Shown here in pieces: positions 30,048-37,727 of a stretch of 64,000 nt of DNA. Both the position numbers and the translations under genes were made by a program. Numbering within the stretch: the stretch's first letter is position 1; each line of letters starts with the position of its first letter. The notes under the pieces are model-generated. The model was given only the letters and a program-made list of their open reading frames with translations, did not search any database and was not told the origin of the DNA. Source of the DNA: Schizochytrium sp. CCTCC M209059 (Eukaryota; Sar; Bigyra; Thraustochytrida; Thraustochytriidae). Where the stretch lies: the NCBI GenBank assembly GCA_000818945.1, contig KN805375.1:791708-855707 (forward strand), in the 5' to 3' direction.

Positions 30048-32846
30048 CTATCGAGACGTAAACCCGTAATTGAGCAAATCGTGCGCCTCTTGAAGATCGT
30101 AGACGTCAAAGGTTTCCTCAAAGAGCATTTCCAGATAATCGTCTCGCTGAATCATGTTCCGTGACGATCGTTTCTTCTTTGAAGAAGAGGTCGCGGTCGA
30201 GGATGTCTTGGACCTGCGAGAACTCCGTGGCGTGGCGTCGGTGGACGGCAGCCCTCCGGCAGAAGCTTCACCTGCGTCGGTGACTTGCGCACGGGTACTT
30301 GGCTCGGCAGGAGCCAAGTCTACCCAATCGGAAAGTAGCGTGAAGGCAACGAGACCGCCATTTCCGCGAGATGCGGCAACGAAAGAGGTGCCCACAATGA
30401 GTTGCGTGAGTGGAGCTCGATGCTTGGCGCGTTTAAACTTGACAGAGCGCACAACGCGCGTCTCGGCATCTTCAGCATCCCAAAACTTGATGGTGCCATC
30501 GTCGCCGCAGGACACGATCCGATAAGAGTCCATGTAGAGGTCCCGTACCGCACCTGCGTGTCCGCGGAGGACCCGAGTCATGTCACATTGCAAATCCCTG
30601 CCGCGCAAAAGGCATTCGCGATGCTGCTCTTTGAATCTACGCAAGACGATCTCGTGCGAGGATCCGCCCGCAGAGGCGACAACAAAGGACGGGCCACCCT
30701 TCACATTGTCTGCGCCAAGCGGGGTATTTGCTTCATTGATGGTGAGACAACGCAGACACGTCACGGGCCCATCGTGCGTATCGCGAGCAGTGAATACACC
30801 TCGGCCAGCCCGGGTCCAGATATGAACTCCTCCGCGGGCGGTGCCAGCCACGATAATCTCGTCTAGCATCTGAATAGCCTCAACAGCGCCATCTGTGGGC
30901 ATGTTTGCAATCTTTCGCGCAGAGGGGACTTCCCAGACGGCAACACCGATTGCAGAAGCTGCTGCGACGCGTTGCCCGCGCACAGCAAGAATTCGAACCG
31001 CTTTATCGGGGGCTGCATCGATTGCGCCGAGAAATGTGCACGCCTGGCCCCAAAGAAGAATGGCGCCGTTCGCATGACCCGTTGCAATCAGTACCTTTCC
31101 TTCGCCATGGGATGACTTTGAAGATTTTATGCTCGACGCCAGCTTAATTCCGAGACCCGGCGCGGAGGCTGTCTTGCCATCTGATTTGATCTGCGTCGCG
31201 GACGGCTGATCTTCCCAGGAGAAAAGCCGCCCTCCCGTCCAGACGGGGCCTCGCGTCGAAAGGCCAGGCACAAAGGCAGAGCCGGTCAACAGTGCGTCCG
31301 CATGGCGGGACCAGCGCGGCGCAATAAGGTGAGCCTGGGCGCAGCCTTGCTGCGCGCACTGAAAGACGTGCCAGCCCAGTTTTTGTATATCTACAGTTGC
31401 GCAATTGGCTTGCACATCGAGGAGCGCGGCGACCTTTTTATCATCGGAAGACGACTGCCAACCGCGCCGAGCGTGCCCTTCAGCGTTCCCGCCGCGACTC
31501 TTTGGAGGTTTGTTGCGCACTCGAGGAGCCCGCTGTTGTTGTTGGTGGTTGTACAAGTGCCGCACCCGCTGGGATCTGCGTTGGCCCTTTCTCGAAGATC
31601 TCTTGTTCCCTTTGCCCCGACCAGAGCGAGTCTGCGCGTCTACATCTCCCGAAAGTGAGCCAGAACGATGACGCTGAGCCCTGCCGCCGGCCGCAAAGCT
31701 GTCGGCGCTGCTCCAGCTGCACTCGCTCTCGGTGCTGGCCGAGCAGATGCTCGGGGCGCTACTCATTGACGACCCTCGGGAAAGTCCTCCAGCGCTGTCT
31801 GCACTTGCCGTGCACAGTGGGTCGCTTTCGATACTTGTCCCAGACGCGGACGAGGCACTACATGCCTGAGGCTCTGCTGCGGCCAAGTGTGCTCTGCACA
31901 CCTGGAGGCGCTTTCCCTTTGCGGTTAGAACCGGACTCGCACCGGTCCTTGTTGTTGTTGTTGTTGTTGTTGTTGTTGCGGATGTAGTTTGCATTGACGA
32001 TCTTGAAGTACGTAATGAGACTTGTCTAGTACTTTTTGAAGCAGTGCTATGTGCCTCAACACCCTCCGTCTGATCAACAATGGAGCAGCCCTGGCTTCGA
32101 TGTTGTGTTTGTAGTGCTCCTGTGTCAAACTCGTTGACAGTTTCTTGTTCGTCTTCTTCATCATCATCTTCTTCTTCTCCTCCTTCTTCCTCATCATCAG
32201 ACCAAAAACTGAAGCCAGCGTTTCTCCTGGCCTCTTGACCATTCCTTTGCTCTGCAGATTTGGTTGGAGGTAGCGCGCCAGGCGCGGTGGAACCATGACT
32301 AATCTTGAATTGCAGAAGGGCATTCTTGTGAGCAGCACTAAGATTCTGTCGCCGTTCTTCGCGTTCTTCCTCGGCCCGAATAGACGAAGCATTTTCTACG
32401 AGATGCGCTGCGCCAATCTGTTGCCCCTCAAGAGCAAGGGAGTGCACTCGAATCTGGCCACCCCGCAAGTAGATAACGAGCTTGGATTCATCGTGAAGAT
32501 CGCAGGGGCCGATAGCATCGAGCGCCATGCCACGATGTGCGGCCACCTCGAGCGTCTTGCCCATGTGGCTGAGCGCCTTGGCGAAGATCTCCTGGCGGTA
32601 CATTCGCAAGAAGCTGGCTCCGAGCAAGCGATCATCAGGGACGACGGCTTTGCGGCGGAAGCGCAGGTTGTACAGCCGCCTCCAGACGGCGTCGCTTCTG
32701 CACACGTCCACGGCGCGTCTCTCGACGACGCCGAGTCGCAGCACGTCCACGGCCTCCAAGCACAGACACACCTTGAGCAAGAGCTCCGCGGGCAGCGCCA
32801 GTGACGACGAGCTTGGCGCCGAGGAAGACTTGTCCTCGGTGCTCAT
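30048..32846 (-). CDS. F-box and WD40 repeat protein
   Basis: 932 residues, ATG at 32846. An F-box lies at about residues 15-60 (LPAELLLKVCLCLEAVDVLRLGVVERRAVDVCRSDAVWRRLY), the Skp1-binding motif of SCF ubiquitin ligases. A long low-complexity middle follows, with a Glu/Asp run, a Thr run encoded by the GTT tract at 31949-31978, Ser-rich stretches and basic segments. The C-terminal half holds WD40 blades, including VLIATGHANGAILLWGQ, IIVAGTARGGVHIWTR and LRGHAGAVRDLYMDSYRIVSCGDDGTIKFWD. It would act as a substrate receptor selecting proteins for ubiquitination; the substrate is unknown. The insertion between F-box and propeller is unusually long and may carry regulatory phosphosites. Confidence 0.85.
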   Translation of the reverse strand: MSTEDKSSSAPSSSSLALPAELLLKVCLCLEAVDVLRLGVVERRAVDVCRSDAVWRRLYNLRFRRKAVVPDDRLLGASFLRMYRQEIFAKALSHMGKTLEVAAHRGMALDAIGPCDLHDESKLVIYLRGGQIRVHSLALEGQQIGAAHLVENASSIRAEEEREERRQNLSAAHKNALLQFKISHGSTAPGALPPTKSAEQRNGQEARRNAGFSFWSDDEEEGGEEEDDDEEDEQETVNEFDTGALQTQHRSQGCSIVDQTEGVEAHSTASKSTRQVSLRTSRSSMQTTSATTTTTTTTTRTGASPVLTAKGKRLQVCRAHLAAAEPQACSASSASGTSIESDPLCTASADSAGGLSRGSSMSSAPSICSASTESECSWSSADSFAAGGRAQRHRSGSLSGDVDAQTRSGRGKGNKRSSRKGQRRSQRVRHLYNHQQQQRAPRVRNKPPKSRGGNAEGHARRGWQSSSDDKKVAALLDVQANCATVDIQKLGWHVFQCAQQGCAQAHLIAPRWSRHADALLTGSAFVPGLSTRGPVWTGGRLFSWEDQPSATQIKSDGKTASAPGLGIKLASSIKSSKSSHGEGKVLIATGHANGAILLWGQACTFLGAIDAAPDKAVRILAVRGQRVAAASAIGVAVWEVPSARKIANMPTDGAVEAIQMLDEIIVAGTARGGVHIWTRAGRGVFTARDTHDGPVTCLRCLTINEANTPLGADNVKGGPSFVVASAGGSSHEIVLRRFKEQHRECLLRGRDLQCDMTRVLRGHAGAVRDLYMDSYRIVSCGDDGTIKFWDAEDAETRVVRSVKFKRAKHRAPLTQLIVGTSFVAASRGNGGLVAFTLLSDWVDLAPAEPSTRAQVTDAGEASAGGLPSTDATPRSSRRSKTSSTATSSSKKKRSSRNMIQRDDYLEMLFEETFDVYDLQEAHDLLNYGFTSR
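31949..31978. repeat. (GTT)n run inside F-box/WD40 coding sequence
   Basis: About ten GTT units on the + strand; on the coding strand these are read as ACA/ACC-type codons giving a Thr run. Length variation would be in frame. Confidence 0.9.
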
Positions 32847-33902
32847 GGTTGGTATTTCGCCGCGCGTCCGGCCACTCCCTCCGTCGGTCGCTCGGTCGAA
32901 GGCTCCCGGGGCTGCCGCTACGCGGCGCCTGCGAGGAGGAGGGACGCCGCGGCCGCGACGGGTCCTTGGCGCGACTGCTCTGCGGCCTCGCCTCGCGCGT
33001 CGGCGTCGGTGCCGGTCGGAGGCGTCGCGAGGTCGTCGCGCGCTCCGGGAACGCTCGGCTCCGTTCTGCCTTCTGCTCTGCGTCCTCCGACCTCTCGCGC
33101 GCTATCTATCTATCTATCTATCTATCTCTCGAGCTATCGCGCGCGCGCGCACGCGAAGTCCCGTCGTCGCGGGCACGACGCGCTGCCGCCGCCGCCGCCA
33201 GACTCTGCACGCGCGCGGCCTCGCGGCGTGCGTGCTTGGCGATGCGGGTTTGGTGCCTCGTTGTGTGCCTCCTATAGTACAACAGAGAGAGCTTTCTTTG
33301 CTCTTCTCCACGTTTCTGCTTTGCCAGCATGATGCTCACGTATAGTACTATACTATACTGCGATAGCATCTTGAGGGTCGACAGCATACTGCATTGGCCT
33401 GCGCATGACGAGGATCCGACCGAATCTTGGAGGAGCGTAAGAAGCTGACGGTTGCCGCCGGAGGGAATAAACGAGAGCAAGGCGCGGACATTGCGAGACG
33501 CAAGATGCGGACGACCCGGAGGGACAATTTCTTGGAGGGCTCGCAGAAGAAACGACTCTGGTCAACAGCAAGCCGCAAACGGCAGGCAGTCCACGGTGTA
33601 AAATAGATCTTTTGACTGTTTTTTCCGGGATCGTCTTTGCCAGTTGTTGTATTGAGGTCGAGCCTCTTAAATCGAAATCCAAATTGATTGCACCTTTTTC
33701 ATCGATTGCTGCTTGACAGACATCGGAGCCTTTCAATGCGGGTGTTTGACATGAACTTTGCTTAGAGTATTTTACTGGCAAGCGTTATTTGTTTTCATCA
33801 TCCTGAACTTTGTGGAAGTCGCAACGAGTCTCCATGTCGCCGCTACAGTGCTCGTATTGACAACGGATTCCCTCTTGTTTAAACAGAACAGCGAGTATGA
33901 TG
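32847..33902. other. Intergenic region, no gene recognised
   Basis: About 1.06 kb upstream of the F-box/WD40 gene (minus). The first 400 nt are GC-rich and open in several frames (promoter/5' UTR). A TATC microsatellite sits at 33102-33128, and a palindromic TATAGTACTATACTATAC stretch near 33341-33358. The second half is AT-richer with no domain-bearing ORF. Confidence 0.5.
33102..33128. repeat. (TATC)n microsatellite
   Basis: Six CTAT/TATC units in the F-box/WD40 upstream region. Confidence 0.85.
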
Positions 33903-34345
33903 AAAAGACGACGAAACCGATGACGAAGGCGTGAGGCGTCTTCAGGCTTTCACGAACGAGGTCGAAGAGTACGAGACTCTTCGGCCGCTTTGTGGATCGC
34001 GGCACCAGCCGTAGTTTCTCTATGGATGTCGCCACCTCTTTGCGGACTTTACTGTCGCAACAATCTGGGAGAGCCATTCGCTGGACGTCCACTTTGGGAA
34101 ACCCAGCCTATACACGAAGGCCATCGTGGGCAAGGCACGGGAGACTCTTTACATGGTGGTGCATCGACTAGGCGTTGCTCTCCGCGTGGACGAACCGGAA
34201 GATCTGGCCTCCACTTTCGTCATGGACGACCACGGGGAAGTTCGTTTGACTCGTTTCAGGAACGCCAACATCAAAGCAACGCCTGCCGAGCTTGCGCAAG
34301 ATATCCAACATTTCAACAAGCACTTTCTCCAGGAAGATACCTGTA
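33903..34345 (+). pseudogene. Decayed 3' fragment of the CRN-like nuclease/kinase gene
   Basis: Nucleotide-level match to about 58588-59020 of the gene further right. The copies share cgaaaccga, caggctttcacgaacgag, the stretch encoding GVALRV-EPEDLASTFVMDDHGEVRLTRFRNA, and the KATP-ELAQDIQ-F end. This copy has an early stop (GCGTGAGG) and several frame changes, and lacks everything upstream of the C-terminal kinase-like part. The last about 85 codons are still open (34126-34395). It is a truncated pseudogene derived from, or sharing an ancestor with, the 57-59 kb gene. Confidence 0.85.
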
Positions 34346-34449
34346 AAATACACAAAGGCACGACCCAATCAGAATCAGTTAATCAATCAAGGTGAAAGAG
34401 ATGGTCTGTGTGACGGCTCTCGTCGTCCTCACATAAGATGGGTGCCCTT

Positions 34450-34560
34450 TTCTTCCCCGTCAGTGACTGCAGACACTTTCTCTAGTTCGTAGAGCGTTTT
34501 CTGCATTTCTTCGAAATGAGTAGAGATTTGCTGGAGGCAAGTGCACTTTCTCCATTGAAA
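34450..34560 (-). pseudogene. Fragment of the WD40/coiled-coil pseudogene C-terminus
   Basis: On the minus strand this reads QQISTHFEEMQKTLYELEKVSAVTD, matching KQIYTHFKAMQKTLHELKKVSAFTD at 59143-59260. Its order and convergent orientation relative to the neighbouring CRN-like fragment are the same as at the right-hand locus, so both came in one duplicated segment. Confidence 0.75.
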
Positions 34561-34638
34561 CTTTGCGCTCTTCTTGTCAATGCGAGGAGCCGGCGCGAGC
34601 AACTAAATTCATCGCGGCTGCAATAAGGATAAATCAGT

Positions 34639-36819
34639 CTAATCTGCACGAGCAATGCGAAGAAGAAAAGCGTAGGCGAGCGCGGCAAAGAGCACTGCCA
34701 GGAGTAACATGGCGAGAATATCGTAAACGCGGTTGTCAATGCTCAAACCGCGAGCGAGCAAGATCTGATCTCCCGTGATATGGTCACCGGGTGCATTGAC
34801 ATCGTGAAACTGCAAGCCGTGCAATTCCGTGACGGCAAGAGCCTCATAGCCGTATTTGAAGAAGGAAAAGTGCTCGAGCCAACGTAAGCCCACAGGTAGC
34901 GAGGAAAGATCAACGAGGACACCGCCGTAGATCATCGACACGACAAAGGCGACACTGACGGCGAGATTGGCAATGACAAAGATGCCAATGGCCGCAGACA
35001 TCATGTAGCAGAGCGTGCCGGCGCAAATGGACTCAACAACGACCGTTGCGACGAACCACGCAAAGTTTGAAAGGTGAGGCTGAAATCCCATCATCGGGTA
35101 CACGATGGAAGAGAATGCGATGATGGGCACGACCCGCATAGGCAGCAAATCGCAGAGCAAAAGACTTGCAAAGTACGGGAGCGGATGATAAAAGTGGTTG
35201 TGTCGTTGATGAATGTATAGTGTACGCTCCTTGAGAAAGAGCTCAATCGCGCTGAGGTTGGCAAAGACCAAGCTCATGATAAGGTAGAAAAAAGCCCCAA
35301 TGCGATTCGTTAGCCCGGTACCGTCGAGGCCAAGGCGGTGATAAATACCGCCCGTGAGCGCGCCGAAAAAGCACATGACCACGAATTGCATGAGAACAAC
35401 GGCCGGAAGACGCGAGAGAACGACGAGATTTTTGCGCGAAAGAATGCAAAATTGAGCCCACCAGCCCGGGCGGCGATCCAGGTGCCGGGGCACGGCAAAT
35501 GTCTCGCGAGTGCGAGCAGACGCATGCTGGAGCGAGTTCACGTAGCTCAGGATGGCAAGGTGAGCAGGATCTCGCTGCCACGCAAGCAAGAGCCAGGCGC
35601 GGACGTCTCGCTCCAGTGAGGAATGAAGCGTGGGCCCAACGCTTTCTTGGTCAAAGCCCTCTGCTTCGCTGGAGAACGCATCGTCAGAGTCTTCAGCATC
35701 TTCCGCTTCGATATCAGCTTCCGCTTCCTCGCTTGAGGTACGCTGTCCGAGGCGATGGCGGCGACGGCGTCGCCGACGGCTGGACGTTTGAAGTCGGGCC
35801 CGGGCACTACCGTTTGCCACGGATGGGTTGAAGATAGTGAGATCAGGATGCGAGCGCGCAGCTGACGGCGCATGATTCTGCGCATCGAGATGGGCGTTTG
35901 CGTTACGGGGCACGAGACCGCCAAGCACGTCGAGCATGAAATCTGCGGGGTTGTTGAAGGTCTCGCAGTGAAATCCGAGGGAAGCAAAGTCGTCGACGAC
36001 GCGGCGAGCTTCGCCTTGATGTATGATGCTGCCGTCGTCCAGAAGCATGACGTGATCAAGCATGCGAAAGATTGCAAAACGCGGCTGGTGAATGGCCATG
36101 AGAATAGTGCAGCCCAGGCGTGAAAGCGCTGAGAGCTGTGCAACGACGGCAACCGAGGTGGTACTGTCGAGGCCCGAGGTCGGTTCATCGAGAAAGAGCA
36201 CAGGCGGACGAACGACGAGCTCCATGGCAATGCTGGTTCGTTTCTTTTCTCCTCCAGAGAGACCCCTTCGAAAGTCGTCGCCCACAAGCGTATCGGCGCA
36301 GGTGTCGAGGCCTAATGCGTCGAGGACACCTTGCACAAGCTCGAGTTTTTCACTTTTGGCGCACGACGCAGGAAGGCGAAGATCTGCAGAGAGGAGGACA
36401 TTCTCGCGGCACGTGAGGTTGCTAACGAGGTGGTCGTCCTGGGCGACGTAGCCGGCCATTTCTCGAAACTCTTCGGATTGCGGAATGCCATCCACAAAGA
36501 CGGATCCTGTCACGTTGGAGGCACGTTTTCGCATGGCTAGCACGTCCATGAGAGAGGATTTCCCGGATCCGGTCGCACCAAAGAGCGTATTGAGTTTGCT
36601 GCGGTGCACACGGCCGCTGAGTCCGTGGAGGATATCCTTGCGGTTGGTTTTGCCCCCGCATCGTGATGTCCGCACGCTGTATCGAAGGTCCTTGAAGGCG
36701 ACCTCGGCTCCCTGCACGCGCAAAACGTAGTCTTGCAGATTATCCCCGGCTTCGGAGTCGTTGGCCGCCTCAGAGCCAGCGGTGAAGGCCTCCGCGTCCT
36801 CCAGGAGAGCGGTCCTCAT
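34639..36819 (-). CDS. ABCG-type half ABC transporter
   Basis: 726 residues, ATG at 36819. The nucleotide-binding domain comes first, as in the ABCG/white family: Walker A GATGSGKS (81-88), signature LSGGEKK (187-193) and Walker B VLFLDEPTSGLD (207-218), plus an H-loop AIHQP. After an acidic linker of about 100 residues (SSEEAEADIEAEDAEDSDD) comes a six-helix membrane domain starting WWAQFCILSRKNLVVLSRLP and ending with ILAMLLLAVLFAALAYAFLLRIAR. It would dimerise to export lipids, sterols or hydrophobic compounds; the substrate is not predictable. The C-terminal loop DVNAPGDHITGDQILLARGL fits ABCG2-like proteins. Single exon. Confidence 0.93.
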   Translation of the reverse strand: MRTALLEDAEAFTAGSEAANDSEAGDNLQDYVLRVQGAEVAFKDLRYSVRTSRCGGKTNRKDILHGLSGRVHRSKLNTLFGATGSGKSSLMDVLAMRKRASNVTGSVFVDGIPQSEEFREMAGYVAQDDHLVSNLTCRENVLLSADLRLPASCAKSEKLELVQGVLDALGLDTCADTLVGDDFRRGLSGGEKKRTSIAMELVVRPPVLFLDEPTSGLDSTTSVAVVAQLSALSRLGCTILMAIHQPRFAIFRMLDHVMLLDDGSIIHQGEARRVVDDFASLGFHCETFNNPADFMLDVLGGLVPRNANAHLDAQNHAPSAARSHPDLTIFNPSVANGSARARLQTSSRRRRRRRHRLGQRTSSEEAEADIEAEDAEDSDDAFSSEAEGFDQESVGPTLHSSLERDVRAWLLLAWQRDPAHLAILSYVNSLQHASARTRETFAVPRHLDRRPGWWAQFCILSRKNLVVLSRLPAVVLMQFVVMCFFGALTGGIYHRLGLDGTGLTNRIGAFFYLIMSLVFANLSAIELFLKERTLYIHQRHNHFYHPLPYFASLLLCDLLPMRVVPIIAFSSIVYPMMGFQPHLSNFAWFVATVVVESICAGTLCYMMSAAIGIFVIANLAVSVAFVVSMIYGGVLVDLSSLPVGLRWLEHFSFFKYGYEALAVTELHGLQFHDVNAPGDHITGDQILLARGLSIDNRVYDILAMLLLAVLFAALAYAFLLRIARAD

Positions 36820-37216
36820 GCTGTTGGTGCTCTAGCCCTCCTCGTCTTTTTTTATTACTACGATCGTGCCCGGCGTTTGCGACTTGGGTGGCTGGGCTTT
36901 TGGCTGTCGACGCGACGCTCCCACCGGCGGCCACGTGCCTCGCGCCGGGGGCCGGGTGTTGCCGCTTTGCCGAGGTGGCCGCTCTTTGTTTGCCGGCCTG
37001 GGCTCGCCTCGTCGTTATTGTTATTACAACCCCAATACCTTTAGTGACATCGCCTCATCAAACCGACGAGTAAACAGCGCGCCTGAGTAGGAAGTGTGGC
37101 ATGCAGACGATGCTGGCTGGTGTCGCTCCGTCCATCATCTGAGCATCAATCATGGTGTTCCATTTCTCAGCGATCATGTCTCGCGACTCTGGCTCATTGA
37201 CCTAATGACCCCGAAG

Positions 37217-37225
37217 ACGTTGTGG

Positions 37226-37260
<35 letters not shown>

Positions 37261-37368
37261 GATGATGATGTTTTGTTGTTATTGATGATGTTGTTGTTGT
37301 TGTTGTTGTTGTTGATGATGTTGTTGTTGTTGTTATTGATGATGTTGTTGTTGTTGTTCTTGTTGTTC

Positions 37369-37407
<39 letters not shown>

Positions 37408-37468
37408 ATGCTGTTGATGATGCTGTTGTTGTTGTTGATGATGCTGTTGATGATGCTGTTGTTGTTGT
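37217..37468. repeat. 250-nt (GTT)n/(GAT)n compound trinucleotide tract
   Basis: Alternating blocks of GTT and GAT units with minor interruptions (ATT, CTT, GCT). The sub-blocks GATGATGCT-GTT recur, which suggests expansion of a higher-order unit. About 260 nt upstream of the SUV3 start codon. Confidence 0.95.
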
Positions 37469-37499
37469 AATTGTTACTGTAAACTTGGTTGTAGGCTTT

Positions 37500-37521
37500 G
37501 GCCTAGGTCTAGACCTAGGCC
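37500..37521. repeat. Perfect 22-bp palindrome GGCCTAGGTCTAGACCTAGGCC
   Basis: Sequence equals its own reverse complement over 22 nt, centred on TCTAGA, and is followed by a further CTAGGCCCTAG partial copy. Located between the trinucleotide tract and the SUV3 start. Confidence 0.9.
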
Positions 37522-37727
37522 TAGGCCCTAGTTTTTGCTGTTGGGGTTGTTCACAATATACACAAGAGCGTCGGGGGAGAACTGCGAGTTGCGCGTGGAG
37601 TTGCGCGACTTCGTGGTCTTCGTGCAGGGCTGCCTGCGCGCACGAAGGCAGACCGTGATCGCAATCGCAATTGCGAGCGCGCTGCGCGGAGCGAGGGCTG
37701 CGCGGAGGCAGGCGAGAAGGCAGCGGC

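Larger units (their letters stand above)
36820..37727. promoter_or_regulatory. Divergent promoter region with trinucleotide tract and palindrome
   Basis: About 900 nt between the ABCG gene (-) and the SUV3 gene (+). Contains a 250-nt GTT/GAT tract, then a perfect 22-bp palindrome, then GC-rich leader sequence in which the SUV3 frame is open from a TTG at 37671. A long Leu/Met ORF here is purely repeat-coded. Confidence 0.55.

Noticed and set aside
37222..37470. 82-codon Leu/Met ORF (+) and the opposite Thr-rich ORF
   Set aside because: Wholly encoded by the GTT/GAT trinucleotide tract.
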